DNA of 64,000 nt from an uncultured Serinicoccus sp. (GCF_947500995.1 NZ_CANMUA010000002.1:124001-188000), one strand, 5' to 3'; shown: positions 1 through 10,179, numbered from the stretch's first letter. A program made the numbers and translations. The notes: a model not told the origin generated them from the sequence alone.

Positions 1-1
1 C

Positions 2-142
2 GGCGTCTGGGTGGTCACCGTGTGCGACCTCATCGGACGCACGATCATCCAGCCCTTCGAGGTGCCGGTGTCCCTGATCCTCGGGGTCCTGGGCGCTTTC
101 TTCTTCATCGCCCTGCTCGTCATCAGGCAGCGCCGTGGCTGA
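2..142 (+). CDS. Iron-chelate ABC transporter permease, FecCD family (3' end only)
   Basis: Only the last 46 codons are inside the window. They encode a hydrophobic segment (VSLILGVLGAFFFIALLVI) followed by the basic tail RQRRG, which matches the last membrane helix and C-terminus of FecCD-type permeases. The preceding stretch RTIIQPFEVPVS resembles the R-x-x-x-x-P-x-E-(L/V)-P-V motif of this family. The stop overlaps the GTG start of a second permease by 8 bases, so this is the first of two dissimilar permeases that would form a heterodimeric channel. The gene begins upstream of the window, so the substrate-binding protein cannot be checked. Confidence 0.85.
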   Translation, partial: GVWVVTVCDLIGRTIIQPFEVPVSLILGVLGAFFFIALLVIRQRRG

Positions 143-1205
143 GACCCGCACCGCCGCACCCGGCCTCTCGACGACCACGCGGCCCCCGACCCCGGGGGAC
201 GCGCCGCGGCGCACCGGCCCCTTCGTGCGCGGCCGCGACCGGGTCCGGTACGCCGTGGTCATGGTCCTGCTGACCGTGCTCGCCGTGGGCTTCACGGCCG
301 GGATCCTCGCCTACGACAACCCGATGCCGGTGGGCAGCGACGGCTTCTGGCGCATCGCCGAGCTGCGGGCGACCAGCGTCGCGGTCATCCTCGTGGTCGC
401 CTTCTGCCACGCCTTCGCCACCGTGAGCTTCCAGACCGCCACCAGCAACAGGATCATCACCCCCTCGATCATGGGTTTCGAGGCGCTCTACGTCGTGGTG
501 CAGACCGGCGCCGTCTTCGTCTTCGGCGCCTCAGGAGTGGCGATGGTCACCGGCACGACGCAGTTCCTGCTGCAGGCCGCCCTCATGGTCGTCGTGGCCA
601 CGATGCTCTACGGCTGGCTGCTGTCCGGCCGCTTCGGCAACATCCACGTCATGCTGCTGGTCGGGGTCATCCTCGGTGGCGGCCTCGGGTCGCTGTCCAC
701 GTTCATGCAGCGTCTGCTCACGCCGAGCGAGTTCGACATCCTCACCGCCCGGCTGTTCGGCAACATCGGCAACGCGGACGCGGCATACCTGCCCTATGCC
801 GTGCCCATCGCCCTGCTCGCCGGCGGCGCCCTGTGGTGGCGCGCCCGCCGGTTGGACGTCCTCGCTCTCGGCCGGGACGCCGCGACCAACCTCGGGCTGC
901 ACCACCAGAGGGAGGTCATCGTCGTCCTCGTCCTCGTCTCCGTGCTCATGGCGATGACCACCTCGCTGGTCGGTCCGATGACCTTCCTCGGATTTCTCGT
1001 CGCGATGCTCGCCTACCAGCTCGCCGACACCTACGACCACCGGCTGCTGCTGCCGATGGCCTTCCTCCTGGGCTACGTCGTCCTCAGCGGTGCCTACTTC
1101 GTGCTCAGGCACGTCTTCTACGCCCAGGGCCTGGTCACCGTCATCATCGAGCTGGTGGGCGGGCTGACCTTCCTCGTCGTCATCCTCCGAAAGGGCCGGC
1201 TGTGA
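135..1205 (+). CDS. Iron-chelate ABC transporter permease, FecCD family (second subunit)
   Basis: The 356-residue inner-membrane permease has a disordered N-terminus of about 40 residues and then about nine hydrophobic segments. The conserved FecCD motif appears as GPMTFLGF near residue 280, and the family glycine-rich stretch GVILGGGLGSLSTF near residue 180. It starts at GTG inside the stop region of the upstream permease, and its stop overlaps the GTG start of the ATPase by 4 bases, so the three genes are translationally coupled. Two separate permeases plus one ATPase is the layout of petrobactin-type importers (YclN/YclO/YclP in Bacillus). The likely role is ferric siderophore uptake; the exact siderophore is unknown. 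Confidence 0.9.
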   Translation: MAETRTAAPGLSTTTRPPTPGDAPRRTGPFVRGRDRVRYAVVMVLLTVLAVGFTAGILAYDNPMPVGSDGFWRIAELRATSVAVILVVAFCHAFATVSFQTATSNRIITPSIMGFEALYVVVQTGAVFVFGASGVAMVTGTTQFLLQAALMVVVATMLYGWLLSGRFGNIHVMLLVGVILGGGLGSLSTFMQRLLTPSEFDILTARLFGNIGNADAAYLPYAVPIALLAGGALWWRARRLDVLALGRDAATNLGLHHQREVIVVLVLVSVLMAMTTSLVGPMTFLGFLVAMLAYQLADTYDHRLLLPMAFLLGYVVLSGAYFVLRHVFYAQGLVTVIIELVGGLTFLVVILRKGRL

Positions 1206-1957
1206 TCGAGCTCGTCGACGTCACCAAGACCTACGGCACCGAGACCACCATCGGGCCGGTCACGACGCAGATCCCGGCCGGGGGGATCACCGCGCTCATC
1301 GGCCCCAACGGTGCCGGCAAGTCCACGGTGCTCACCATGATCGGCCGCCTGCTGCGGCCGGACCAGGGCAGCATCACGGTCGGCGGCCACGACGTGAGCG
1401 CCACCCCGTCCCTGACGATCGCCACGATCTTGTCGATCCTGCGGCAGGAGAACCACTTCATCACCCGGCTCACCGTGCGCCAGCTCGTGGGCTTCGGCCG
1501 GTTCCCCCACTCCCGCGGCCGGCTGACCCCGGAGTGCGAGCGGCACATCAGCGAGGCCATCGACTTCCTCGACCTGACCGCCCTGGAGCACCGCTACCTC
1601 GACGAGCTCTCGGGTGGCCAGCGCCAGCGTGCCTACGTGGCGATGGTGCTCGCGCAGGACACCGACTACGTCCTGCTGGACGAGCCGCTGAACAACCTGG
1701 ACATGCAGCACTCGGTGCAGATGATGCGCCAGCTGCGCCGCGCCGCCGACGAGCTGGGCCGCACCATCGTCATCGTCCTGCACGACATCAACTTCGCCGC
1801 CCGGTATGCCGACCTCATCATCGCGATGAACGAGGGCCGCATCACCGAGATGGGCCCGCCCGCACAGATCCTCACCGAGGACATCCTCAGCCGGGTCTTC
1901 CACACGCCCGTCCGGGTCATCGAGGGACCCGACGGGCCGCTGGCCGTGTACTACTGA
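1202..1957 (+). CDS. Iron-chelate ABC transporter ATP-binding protein (YclP-like)
   Basis: This 251-residue ATPase energises the two upstream permeases. Walker A is GPNGAGKST at residues 34-42, the signature is LSGGQRQRA near residue 138, Walker B is YVLLDEP near 160 and the H-loop is VLHDINFA. The stretches LRQENHF and LLDEPLNNLDMQHSVQ are characteristic of the YclP/petrobactin branch rather than FecE or FhuC. I placed the start at GTG 1202, overlapping the permease stop. The longer open frame upstream is only a shadow of the permease gene. No gene follows on the same strand, so this is the end of the operon. Confidence 0.92.
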   Translation: MIELVDVTKTYGTETTIGPVTTQIPAGGITALIGPNGAGKSTVLTMIGRLLRPDQGSITVGGHDVSATPSLTIATILSILRQENHFITRLTVRQLVGFGRFPHSRGRLTPECERHISEAIDFLDLTALEHRYLDELSGGQRQRAYVAMVLAQDTDYVLLDEPLNNLDMQHSVQMMRQLRRAADELGRTIVIVLHDINFAARYADLIIAMNEGRITEMGPPAQILTEDILSRVFHTPVRVIEGPDGPLAVYY

Positions 1958-1985
1958 CCTGACCCATGCCGGCACCGACCGGACG

Positions 1986-2387
1986 TCACCGGGTCCCGTC
2001 GCCACGTCGGACCCGGATCGGGCCACGAGCCGTCGACGGGTCCACGACGCGGCCCTGCTGGACGATCTCCACCTCCCCGTCGGCGACGAGCCGGCGGGCG
2101 GCCCGGCGCGCCGGCTTCATGAGCTCGCGCCACTCCTCGAGCCCACGGTCCCGGGCCACCTGACGGGCCGCCTCCGAGGGGCAGATGGTCGCATCGCGTG
2201 CCCGTCGGTCGAGCAACACGACGATCGCGTCCTCCAGGGCCCGGTCCACCTCGCCCACCCCCCGGCGCCGGCAGGCCGCCGAGCAGTAGCGCACCTCGTC
2301 CCAGTCCCGCTCCCACTTCTTGCGCCAGGTGATCGTCCGGCCGCAGGCCAGACAGGTCTTGTCCGCGGGGCGGGACTCGCGGCTCAT
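1986..2387 (-). CDS. DUF2256 and DUF3253 domain protein
   Basis: The 133-residue soluble protein has two small domains. The N-terminal one has a C-x2-C...C-x3-C zinc-knuckle pattern (C12, C15, C35, C39), as in DUF2256. The C-terminal part, from about residue 50, is a winged-helix-like DUF3253 segment ([10 protein letters not shown] followed by [20 protein letters not shown]). Its ATG overlaps the stop of the sugar permease upstream by 4 bases (ATGA), so it is translated as the last gene of that operon. The link to sugar transport is not obvious. A DNA- or RNA-binding role is only an inference from the fold types. Confidence 0.8.
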   Translation of the reverse strand: MSRESRPADKTCLACGRTITWRKKWERDWDEVRYCSAACRRRGVGEVDRALEDAIVVLLDRRARDATICPSEAARQVARDRGLEEWRELMKPARRAARRLVADGEVEIVQQGRVVDPSTARGPIRVRRGDGTR

Positions 2388-3217
2388 CGCAGCCCGCTGC
2401 GGGAGAAGCCCTGGACGAACCAGCGCTGGGCCAGGAGGAAGACCAGCACCATCGGCGCCACGGTGATGAGGGCGAAGGCCATGGTCGCGCCGTAGTCCGG
2501 CCCGAACTGGCCCTGCAGGAAGAGCAGCCCCACCGGCAGTGTGTAGAGCGCGTTCTCCCGCAGCGCGATGAGCGGCCAGGCGAAGTCGTTCCACACCTGC
2601 AGCATGCTCATGAAGAAGAGCACGGCGATGAGCGGTCGCGACAGGGGCAGGACGATGCGCCAGAAGATCTGCAGGTGCGTGGCGCCGTCGATCCGGGCCG
2701 CCTCGATGAGCTCGCGCGGGATGGTGAGGATGAACTGCCGGGCCAGGAAGACCCCGAAGGCCGAGGCGGCCGTCGGCAGGATGACCGCCCAGTAGCTGCC
2801 GTAGAGGCCGAGGTCGGTGACGAGCCGGAACAGCCCGACCATGATGACCTGCACCGGCAGCATGAGCGTGGACAGCGCGACGAGCAGCAGGACCCCCGAG
2901 CCCGGGAAGCGCAGGTGCGCGAAGGCATACCCGGCCAGCAGGTTGACGAGCACGATGATGACCGAGGTCACCAGGGCGATCGCCACCGAGTTGCCGAACC
3001 AGGTGAGCACCGGGAAGGAGTCGAGGACCCGCCGGAAGTTGTCCAGCGTGGCCTGCTCCGGCCACAGCCGCAGCCCTCCCCCGGACAGCGAGGACCGGGT
3101 GGAGAAGGCGACGACCACCATCCAGTAGAGCGGGAAGAGGATGACCGCCGCGGCGAGCAGGGCGCCCAGCAGGCGCAGCCCTGCGGCCGTGCGGCGGCGG
3201 GTGACGTGGCTGCTCAC
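2384..3217 (-). CDS. Sugar ABC transporter permease, MalG type
   Basis: This 277-residue permease of the carbohydrate uptake CUT1 family has six predicted membrane helices. The ATPase-docking EAA loop is [20 protein letters not shown] near residues 185-205. The C-terminus [11 protein letters not shown] fits the family ending (Q+.hv.GlT.GavKG type). GTG 3217 was chosen as start because it gives a 4-base overlap with the upstream permease stop and a normal MalG length. It pairs with the permease at 3214-4089 and the lipoprotein at 4086-5381. No dedicated ATPase lies in the operon, so a shared MsiK-like ATPase elsewhere is likely (inference from other actinobacteria). Confidence 0.92.
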   Translation of the reverse strand: MSSHVTRRRTAAGLRLLGALLAAAVILFPLYWMVVVAFSTRSSLSGGGLRLWPEQATLDNFRRVLDSFPVLTWFGNSVAIALVTSVIIVLVNLLAGYAFAHLRFPGSGVLLLVALSTLMLPVQVIMVGLFRLVTDLGLYGSYWAVILPTAASAFGVFLARQFILTIPRELIEAARIDGATHLQIFWRIVLPLSRPLIAVLFFMSMLQVWNDFAWPLIALRENALYTLPVGLLFLQGQFGPDYGATMAFALITVAPMVLVFLLAQRWFVQGFSRSGLR

Positions 3218-4089
3218 TCGGTCTCCTCCCGTCGGCGCTGGGCGCGCCACCGCAGGGCGGTCACCGCGAGGGTGACGGCGAGCAGCACGACGCCGATGGC
3301 CGCGGCATACCCCTGGTCGCGGGTGACGAACCCGGTGTCGTAGGCGTAGGTGACGAGCACCGTCGTGGCCCGCTCCGGGCCGCCGCCGGTCATGACGAAG
3401 ACGATGTCGAAGACCTGGAAGGAGTAGATGATGTTGAGGATGAACAGGAAGAACGACTGGTTGCTGAGCTGCGGGACGGTGACGTGGCGCAGCCGCTGCC
3501 ACGCGTTGGCGCCGTCCAGCCGCGCCGCCTCGTAGAGCTCGGTCGCCACCCCCTGCAGCCCCGCCAGGTAGATGAGCATGTTGAAGCCCACCCGCCACCA
3601 CAGGGTCATGATGACGACGGAGGCGAAGGCGGCCGGACCGTGCGTCTGCCAGTCGACCTGAGGCAGGCCCAGGGCGCGGGCCACCTCGGCGAGGAAGCCG
3701 CTGTTCTCGTCGAAGATGAGCACGCCCATGAGCGCCGTCGCGACCCCGGAGATGGCCATCGGCAGGATGAGCACCGAGCGCAGGGCCCCGCGCGCCGGGA
3801 GCGCGGAGTCCAGCAGCAGGGCCAGACCGAGGCCGATCGCCATCGCGGCCGGGGTCACCAGCACCGTGTAGAGCGCCGTGTTGAGGGTGGCCCGCCAGAA
3901 GACGGGGTCCTGCGCGAGGCGCCGGTAGTTGTCCAGGCCGACGAAGGTCCCCTCGCCGAAGCCGTTGGTCTCCTGCAGGCTGATGACCATGGCGCCACCG
4001 AGCGGCAGCAGCACGAAGACCCCGAGCAGCAGGAGCGTGGGCGCGGCGAACGCGTAGCCCGCCCACGCCTCGCGGACGCGCGCCGTCAC
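3214..4089 (-). CDS. Sugar ABC transporter permease, MalF/UgpA type
   Basis: The 291-residue membrane protein has six predicted helices starting with [20 protein letters not shown]. The EAA loop is [21 protein letters not shown] near residues 195-215. It forms a heterodimer with the MalG-type permease whose start overlaps its stop. GTG 4089 overlaps the stop of the binding-protein gene by 4 bases, which decides the start. The substrate is likely an oligosaccharide, but nothing in the sequence fixes it. Confidence 0.92.
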   Translation of the reverse strand: MTARVREAWAGYAFAAPTLLLLGVFVLLPLGGAMVISLQETNGFGEGTFVGLDNYRRLAQDPVFWRATLNTALYTVLVTPAAMAIGLGLALLLDSALPARGALRSVLILPMAISGVATALMGVLIFDENSGFLAEVARALGLPQVDWQTHGPAAFASVVIMTLWWRVGFNMLIYLAGLQGVATELYEAARLDGANAWQRLRHVTVPQLSNQSFFLFILNIIYSFQVFDIVFVMTGGGPERATTVLVTYAYDTGFVTRDQGYAAAIGVVLLAVTLAVTALRWRAQRRREETE

Positions 4090-5381
4090 TGCGTCGCAGC
4101 CTCGATGCCGTCGGAGAGCGTGGCGAGGGTCGTCTCCACGTCGGCGTCGCCGAGGAAGCTCGCCTCGAGACCGTCCTGCAGCACCGTGATGATCGAGGAC
4201 ATGTCCGGCGAGGCGACCTGCCCCGAGTCCTGCGGCAGCACCGCGCTGGACTGCTGCAGGAAGACCTGCGACAGCTCGGGACGCACCTCGAACTCGATGC
4301 CCTCCTCCACCAGGTCGGCCCGGGTGGGCAGCAAGGAGGACCCCGCGCAGAACTCGCGCATCTGCTCGGCCTCGGTGACGAACTCGAGGAACCGGGCGAC
4401 CAGCTCGGGCTGCTCGGTCTGGGCGGTCGCCACCAGGGCGTTGCCGCCGAAGTCGCCCGCCGAGCGCTCGTTGCGGGGCGGGAAGGTGGCGGCCCACTCC
4501 CGCTCGTAGGTCGCCTCGGCATCAGGGATGAGGAAGGCCCCGGCGAAGACCATGGGGACGGTCCCGGCGAACCAGCTGTCCGCGGCATACGTCGAGGAGC
4601 TGATCGAGTTGTTGCGCGGCACCAGGTTGTCCCGGAAGAAGCTCGTGGTGAACTCCACCGCCGCGGCCCCCGCGTCGGAGTCGATCGCCGGCGTCACGAG
4701 GTCCTCCTCGAGGAAGCGCCCGTCGGCCTCGAACAGCCAGCTCAGCCAGCGGGTCACCCCGTTGCCCTGCCAGTTGTAGGCGAAGGGCGACTGGTCCGAG
4801 GGCAGCGACTCCTGGAGCCGGCGCGCGACGTCGGCGAACTCCTCCCACGTCCAGGCCTCCTCCAGCGTCTGCGGCACCGAGTCGATGCCGGCGTCGGCGA
4901 GGGCCTGGACGTCGTAGAGGATGACCGAGGTGTCGGTGTGGTGGGGCACGCCGTAGGGCGAGCCGCCGTTCTGCACCGCGGCCCAGGCCTGGGGTGTGAA
5001 CCGGTCGGCGAAGCCGTCGCTCAGGTGCGGGGTGAGGTCCAGGAGCTGGTCGCGCCCGGCGTAGCTGCCGAAGGTGTAGTAGGGCACCCGGAAGACGTCC
5101 GGCGGGTTCCCGGCCTGCAGCTGGGCGTCGATGTTGGTGAACATCTGCTCGTAGGGCACGGCGTTGAGCTCCACGCTGGCCCCGTCGTTGGCGGCCTCGA
5201 AGGCCGAGATGGCCGACCGCAGGGCGGCGAGCTCGGCGTCGGTGCCCCAGGTGGTGAAGGTCAGCGACCCCTCGGCCGAGGCCGAGCCGGACCCGGTCGA
5301 GAAGCCGGCGCAGCCGCCCAGGGCGGCGGGGGTGGCTGCCGCTCCCAGGGCAGCGAGGAACGAGCGTCGTGACAGTCGCAT
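4086..5381 (-). CDS. Sugar-binding lipoprotein of the ABC importer
   Basis: The 431-residue extracellular solute-binding protein (family 1) has an N-terminus that combines a twin-arginine-like segment (RLSRRSFLAALG) with a lipobox ending in C24 (ALGGC). It is therefore exported, possibly through Tat, and lipid-anchored. The mature part has the family features TFTTWGTDAELAAL and NPPDVFRVPY. It is first in a four-gene operon with two permeases and the DUF2256 protein. A Gly/Ser-rich linker follows the lipid anchor. The ligand is not identifiable from sequence alone. Confidence 0.9.
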   Translation of the reverse strand: MRLSRRSFLAALGAAATPAALGGCAGFSTGSGSASAEGSLTFTTWGTDAELAALRSAISAFEAANDGASVELNAVPYEQMFTNIDAQLQAGNPPDVFRVPYYTFGSYAGRDQLLDLTPHLSDGFADRFTPQAWAAVQNGGSPYGVPHHTDTSVILYDVQALADAGIDSVPQTLEEAWTWEEFADVARRLQESLPSDQSPFAYNWQGNGVTRWLSWLFEADGRFLEEDLVTPAIDSDAGAAAVEFTTSFFRDNLVPRNNSISSSTYAADSWFAGTVPMVFAGAFLIPDAEATYEREWAATFPPRNERSAGDFGGNALVATAQTEQPELVARFLEFVTEAEQMREFCAGSSLLPTRADLVEEGIEFEVRPELSQVFLQQSSAVLPQDSGQVASPDMSSIITVLQDGLEASFLGDADVETTLATLSDGIEAATQ

Positions 5382-5566
5382 GGTGACTCCGTGGGTGAGG
5401 AGGGACGGTGACGGGTCGCCGTGCGGGGAGCGGCTGCGGCGAGCCTAACCCCGACGTGCGCGCCTCGTCCTGTTCGGCCGTCCGGTCCCGGAGGCGGCCG
5501 GGCGAGGCCGCTCACCGGGGACCGCCACCCGGGAATTCTGCGCCGGGGTCCGTCGCTGGAGCGGGT

Positions 5567-6412
5567 ATGACTGTTCCGACACTGAAGCTCCACGACGGCA
5601 CCACCATCCCCCAGCTCGGTTTCGGGGTCTTCCAGATCCCGCCGCAGGAGACCAAGCAGGCGGTGCTGCAGGCGTTCGAGTTCGGCTACCGCCACATCGA
5701 CACCGCGCAGATGTACCAGAACGAGGCGGGTGTGGGTGAGGCGATCGCCGAGTCCGGCCTGTCGCGGGACGAGATCTACGTCACCACCAAGCTCAACAAC
5801 GGGTTCCACCGCCCCGAGGACGCACGGCGCTCGCTGGACGAGTCGCTGGACCGCCTCGGCCTGGACCAGGTCGACCTGTTCCTCATCCACTGGCCGCTGC
5901 CCACCCGCTACGACGGCGACTACGTCTCCACGTGGGAGACCATGCTCGAGCTGCAGCGTGCGGGCAAGACCCGTTCGGCAGGCGTCTCCAACTTCGAGCC
6001 CGACCACCTCGAGCGCATCGTCGAGGCCACCGGCAGCGCCCCCGTGGTGAACCAGATCGAGGTGCACCCCTACTTCGCCAACGAGGCGGCCCGGACGGCT
6101 ACGCAGCAGCACGGAGGTCTGGTCGAGGCCTGGTCGCCCATCGCCCAGGGCGCCGTCCTGGACGACGCCGTCCTGCTCGGCATCGCCGACGCCCACGGGC
6201 GCACCCCGGCGCAGGTCGCGCTCCGCTGGCACATCCAGCGTGGCGACATCATCTTCCCCAAGTCCGTGACGCCGGGCCGGATGCAGCAGAACTTCGCACT
6301 CTTCGACTTCGAGCTGACGGACGAGCAGATGAGCGCCGTCGACGGGCTGGACAAGGGCGAGAACGGCCGCCGCGGGCCGCACCCCGACGAGATGGACGTC
6401 ATCCCCGACTGA
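5567..6412 (+). CDS. Aldo/keto reductase (2,5-diketo-D-gluconate reductase-like)
   Basis: This 281-residue NADPH-dependent oxidoreductase belongs to the AKR5 group. The catalytic tetrad is visible: D45, Y50 (in AQMYQNE), K75 (in VTTKLN) and H108 (in LIHWPLP). The cofactor 2'-phosphate motif appears near the C-terminus as FPKSVTPGRMQQN. I chose ATG 5567 because it gives the family N-terminus; the open frame extends upstream without similarity. It is divergent from the sugar ABC operon, with about 185 bases between. It converges on the App1-like gene, and the two ends overlap by 14 bases. Confidence 0.92.
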   Translation: MTVPTLKLHDGTTIPQLGFGVFQIPPQETKQAVLQAFEFGYRHIDTAQMYQNEAGVGEAIAESGLSRDEIYVTTKLNNGFHRPEDARRSLDESLDRLGLDQVDLFLIHWPLPTRYDGDYVSTWETMLELQRAGKTRSAGVSNFEPDHLERIVEATGSAPVVNQIEVHPYFANEAARTATQQHGGLVEAWSPIAQGAVLDDAVLLGIADAHGRTPAQVALRWHIQRGDIIFPKSVTPGRMQQNFALFDFELTDEQMSAVDGLDKGENGRRGPHPDEMDVIPD

Positions 6413-7346
6413 CGGACCCCAGGGTCGCCAGGTCCGCCTCGAGCAGGGCGGCGACCCGGTCGGCCTGCCCCTCCTCGAGCTGCAGCGCCCCGAGCTCGGT
6501 CTGCACCGCCCCCGCGACGGTGCGGCCCTGCTCGGGGCTCAGCAGTCCCAGCCGCACCGCGTGGGCCGCGGCCCCGACATAGGTGTCGAAGACGTGGACC
6601 CGCTGGTCGGCCCAGGCGGCCCGGGCGGCCGCGTCGAGGCCGGTGACGTCGTGCAGGAGCGTCCCGACGACATGGTCGTGCGGCCGGGCTGCCATCTCGG
6701 CGCCGACGTCCCCGTCCGCCTGGCCGCTGTCCCCGATGAACACCATGCGGCTCTCCGGGAAGAGCAGGTGGTCGCGCTCCATGTTCTGCAGCTTGCGCTC
6801 GGCGATGGCGTTCTTGGTGTGCAGGTTGAGCAGCGAGCCGCCGAGGACGGTGTGGGTCGGCATGCCGAGCTCGGAGAGGTCGTCGCGGGTGTACTGCTCC
6901 ACGAGCCCGAGCGGTCCGCCCGGGCGGGCGGTGACGAAGGTGAGGTCGCCGACCCGCCCCGGGTCGGCCGTCGCGCCGCGGTCCAGCTCGGTGAGCAGTG
7001 TGACCACGCCGGGGTAGACGGTGCCGCGCGGGAAGCGGTCGTCGTGGATCGCCGACCTCACGGTGTCGTCGATGTCGCACAGCACCCGCAGGTCCGAGGA
7101 GGGGTGCTGCGTCGCCTGCGCCGCGATGTGCTCCAGCACCACGTCCTGCAGGTCGTCGTCGAGGTGGTCGAAGACCAGGTGCTCCAGGTCGTGGTGGTCG
7201 CCGGTGGCGTTGAGGCGGTACTTCAGGTCGTGGAACGCCGCTCCCTCCAGGGTCGTCAACGTGTCGACGATGGCCTCCTGGTCCTCCCGCGTCACCCGCC
7301 CCCGGTGCAACGGTCCGATGAGCCGGGCCAGCAGCTCGGTCGGCAC
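6399..7346 (-). CDS. App1-family phosphatase (phosphatidate phosphatase catalytic domain)
   Basis: The protein is about 315 residues. The HAD-like motif DIDDT (about residues 91-95) matches the DxDxT nucleophile motif of App1/DUF2183 phosphatases, and FIGDSGQADGD supplies the later acidic motif. The N-terminal 85 residues are helical and unassigned. The start is uncertain: GTG 7346 avoids overlap with the lipid kinase gene, whereas ATG 7412 would overlap it by 58 bases and has no better ribosome site. It lies 8 bases downstream of a diacylglycerol-kinase-like gene, so the pair may interconvert phosphatidate and diacylglycerol-type lipids (inference). Confidence 0.78.
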   Translation of the reverse strand: MPTELLARLIGPLHRGRVTREDQEAIVDTLTTLEGAAFHDLKYRLNATGDHHDLEHLVFDHLDDDLQDVVLEHIAAQATQHPSSDLRVLCDIDDTVRSAIHDDRFPRGTVYPGVVTLLTELDRGATADPGRVGDLTFVTARPGGPLGLVEQYTRDDLSELGMPTHTVLGGSLLNLHTKNAIAERKLQNMERDHLLFPESRMVFIGDSGQADGDVGAEMAARPHDHVVGTLLHDVTGLDAAARAAWADQRVHVFDTYVGAAAHAVRLGLLSPEQGRTVAGAVQTELGALQLEEGQADRVAALLEADLATLGSVSRG

Positions 7347-7354
7347 GGTGGCGC

Positions 7355-8275
7355 TCAGGGGAACCCCGTCTTCGTCGCCACCCGGACGGCCGCCGGCAGG
7401 AGCTCGATGCATACGCGGAGGATATCCGGCACCACGTCGCCGTCGACCTGGACCGGGCCGGGTGCCGGCAGGTCGACCACCACCGACCGGCCGGTGCGAT
7501 AGCTCAGCGCGGGGTGCTCACGCCGTCGGACCCCCAGGCCGGTGGCCCCGATCGACGTCCAGTCCCGCGCCCGGCGGGGCCGCACCACGGCGAGGTGCAG
7601 CAGGCCGTCGTCCATGAGGGCTCCGGCGCCCGGCACGAGGCGCGCCCCCAGCGGGAGCCGCCCCCCGTTGACGGCGAGCACGCTCCAGGCGGTCTCGGCC
7701 CGCTCCTCGGTGTCGTCGAGCCGGACGCGCACCGGCAGACCCGGGCTGCCCAGTCGACGCAGGCCCGGGGTGACGTAGGCCCACCAGCCCGTGCGCGCCT
7801 TGGCCGTCGCCGACAGTCCGGCGAGGATCTGCGCGTCGTGGCCCACCCCGACCACGACGAGGAAGGACAGGGTGCGCACCGCCCCGTCCGCGTGCCGGAG
7901 CTCCACCCGGCCGAGGTCGACCCCGCGCCCGGCCCCGGACACGGCGACCCGCGCCGCCGCCAGGGGGCTGCGGACCGGCAGGCCGAGGTTGCGGGCGGCC
8001 AGGTTGGCGGTGCCGCACGGGACGACCCCCAGGGTCGCGCGGGTGCCGACCACGCCGGCCACCTCCCGGACCGTGCCGTCTCCCCCAGCGACGACCACGC
8101 GCGAGCAGCCGGCGTCCACGGCTGCGCGGGCCTGGGCGGCACCCGGCTCCTCCGGCGTGGTGGGCAGCAGCCGGGGTGGCCCGGTGCCGGCCTCGCGGCA
8201 CGCCTCCTCGACCGCGCGCCGGGCCGCGCCGGCGCCGCGCGCGACCGGGTTGAGGACCAGCGCGACCGAGCCCAC
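7355..8275 (-). CDS. Diacylglycerol/lipid kinase family protein (DagK/YegS-like)
   Basis: The 306-residue protein has the lipid kinase nucleotide-binding motif AGGDGTVREV near residue 60 and the GTANLAARNL motif that follows. The N-terminus VALVLNPVARGAG is the family start, and GTG 8275 gives it directly. ATP-dependent phosphorylation of diacylglycerol or a related lipid is the expected activity. It lies 14 bases downstream of dxs and 8 bases upstream of the App1-like phosphatase on the same strand, so the three are probably co-transcribed. Confidence 0.87.
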   Translation of the reverse strand: MGSVALVLNPVARGAGAARRAVEEACREAGTGPPRLLPTTPEEPGAAQARAAVDAGCSRVVVAGGDGTVREVAGVVGTRATLGVVPCGTANLAARNLGLPVRSPLAAARVAVSGAGRGVDLGRVELRHADGAVRTLSFLVVVGVGHDAQILAGLSATAKARTGWWAYVTPGLRRLGSPGLPVRVRLDDTEERAETAWSVLAVNGGRLPLGARLVPGAGALMDDGLLHLAVVRPRRARDWTSIGATGLGVRRREHPALSYRTGRSVVVDLPAPGPVQVDGDVVPDILRVCIELLPAAVRVATKTGFP

Positions 8276-8289
8276 GGCCCGGAGGTCTC

Positions 8290-10179
8290 TCAGACCAGCC
8301 GGGCCGACAGCGACGTCGCCACGGCGTCGGGCGTCAGGCCGATCCGCTCCAGCACCTGGTCGCGCGAGCCGTGCTCCAGGAACTGCTGGGGTATACCGTA
8401 GCCGTGCACCGGGACGTCGACACCGGCGTCGTCGAAGGCCCGCGAGACCGCGCTGGCGATGCCGCCACCGACGACGTTGTCCTCGATGACCGCGACCCGG
8501 TCGGCCCCCCGGGCCAGCTCGAGCAGGTCGGGGCTGACCGGCAGCACCCAGCGGGGGTCGACCACCATGACCCGACGACCCTCGGCGTGCAGCTTGTCGG
8601 CGACCTGCAGGGCGGTGGCGGCCATCGACCCGACGCCGACGAGCAGCAGCTCGGGCACCTCGTCGGTCGCCGCCGACCCCTCGGCCGGCACGTCGCGCAG
8701 GACGTCGAGGGTGCCGATCCGGCGGACCGCCTCGATCGGGGGACCCACGCTGCCCTTGGGGAAGCGCACGACCGACGGGCCGTCGTCGATGTCCACCGAC
8801 TCGCGCAGCGCGAGCGCGACCTGCTGGCCGTCGCGGGGCGCGGCCACCCGCACGCCGGGGACGATCCCGACGAGGGTGAGGTCCCACATGCCGTTGTGGC
8901 TGGCGCCGTCCGAGCCGGTGATCCCCGCCCGGTCGAGCACGAAGGTCACCCCCTGCCGGTGCAGCGCGCAGTCCATGAGCAGCTGGTCGAAGGCGCGGTT
9001 GAGGAAGGTCGCGTAGATGCAGACCACCGGGTGCATCCCCGTGAAGGAGAGCCCGGAGGCCATGGCGACCGCGTGCTGCTCGGCGATGCCCACGTCGAAG
9101 ACCCGGTCGGGGAAGCGCTCGGCGAAGGGCTGCAGGCCCACCGGGATGAGCATGGCGGCGGTGAGCGCGACGATGTCGTCGCGCTCGCGGCCCAGCCGCA
9201 CCAGCTCGTCGCTGAACTCGTCGGTCCAGGAGCGTCCCGAGACCTCGAGCGGCAGCCCGGTCTCGGGGTTGATCTTGCCGACGGCGTGGAAGCGGTCGGC
9301 CTCGTCGGCGGTGGCCGGGTCGTAGCCGTGGCCCTTCTCGGTGAGCACGTGCACGAGCACCACGCCGCCGAAGTCGTGCGCCCTGCGCAGCGCGGTCTCC
9401 ATCGCCTCGACGTCGTGACCGTCGACCGGGCCGAGGTACTTCAGCCCCAGGTCCTCGAACATCCCCTGCGGGCTGACGATGTCCTTGATGCCCTTCTTCA
9501 TGCCGTGCAGCGTGTCGTAGACCTGCCGGCCGACCATGGGCGTGCGTGACAGCTGCCGCTTGCCCCAGGACAGGACGTGCTCGTACTCCTGGGTCGCCCG
9601 CAGCGAGGCGAGGTAGTCGGCCATCCCGCCGCGGGTCGGCGCGTAGGACCGCTCGTTGTCGTTGATGACGATGATGAGCGGCAGGTCGGGCTGGTCGGCG
9701 ATGTTGTTGAGCGCCTCCCAGACCATGCCACCGGTCAGGGCGCCGTCACCGATGACGGCCACCGTGTGCCGGTCGGTCTCGCCGCGCAGCTTGCGGCCGG
9801 TGGCGATCCCGATGGCCCAGGACAGGGAGGAGCTGGCGTGGCTGTTCTCGACGACGTCGTGGTCGGACTCGGCGCGGCTGGGGTAGCCCGAGAGGCCTCC
9901 CTGCTTGCGCAGCGTCGAGAAGTCGTGCCGCCCGGTGAGCAGCTTGTGGACGTAGGAGATGTGCCCGGTGTCGAACAGGAGCGTGTCGCGCGGGGAGTCG
10001 AAGACCCGGTGCAGCGCGATCGACAGCTCGACCACGCCGAGGTTGGGGCCGAGGTGACCGCCGGTCTGGGAGACCGAGGAGATGAGGTATGCCCGGATCT
10101 CCTCCGCGAGCGCCACCACCTGCCCCTGCGTCAGCCTCTTGAGGTCGGACGGTCCGGTGATCGTGCGCATGAGGGCCAC
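8290..10179 (-). CDS. dxs: 1-deoxy-D-xylulose-5-phosphate synthase
   Basis: Dxs makes DXP from pyruvate and glyceraldehyde 3-phosphate, the first step of the MEP isoprenoid pathway. The thiamine diphosphate motif is [16 protein letters not shown] near residue 155, and the catalytic glutamate lies in [14 protein letters not shown] near 370. It also has [10 protein letters not shown] and [15 protein letters not shown]. Length is about 629 residues, normal for the family. GTG 10179 is chosen because GGAGG sits 6 bases upstream; ATG 10170 would match the mycobacterial N-terminus but lies too far from that site. It is a single complete copy, first in a likely operon with the lipid kinase. Confidence 0.96.
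   Translation of the reverse strand: MALMRTITGPSDLKRLTQGQVVALAEEIRAYLISSVSQTGGHLGPNLGVVELSIALHRVFDSPRDTLLFDTGHISYVHKLLTGRHDFSTLRKQGGLSGYPSRAESDHDVVENSHASSSLSWAIGIATGRKLRGETDRHTVAVIGDGALTGGMVWEALNNIADQPDLPLIIVINDNERSYAPTRGGMADYLASLRATQEYEHVLSWGKRQLSRTPMVGRQVYDTLHGMKKGIKDIVSPQGMFEDLGLKYLGPVDGHDVEAMETALRRAHDFGGVVLVHVLTEKGHGYDPATADEADRFHAVGKINPETGLPLEVSGRSWTDEFSDELVRLGRERDDIVALTAAMLIPVGLQPFAERFPDRVFDVGIAEQHAVAMASGLSFTGMHPVVCIYATFLNRAFDQLLMDCALHRQGVTFVLDRAGITGSDGASHNGMWDLTLVGIVPGVRVAAPRDGQQVALALRESVDIDDGPSVVRFPKGSVGPPIEAVRRIGTLDVLRDVPAEGSAATDEVPELLLVGVGSMAATALQVADKLHAEGRRVMVVDPRWVLPVSPDLLELARGADRVAVIEDNVVGGGIASAVSRAFDDAGVDVPVHGYGIPQQFLEHGSRDQVLERIGLTPDAVATSLSARLV

Noticed and set aside
5435-5453. 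IdeR/DtxR-like iron box upstream of the sugar operon and aldo/keto reductase
   Set aside because: Only one half-site (AGCCTAACC) fits the consensus; the other half has several mismatches, and the nearby genes are not iron genes.
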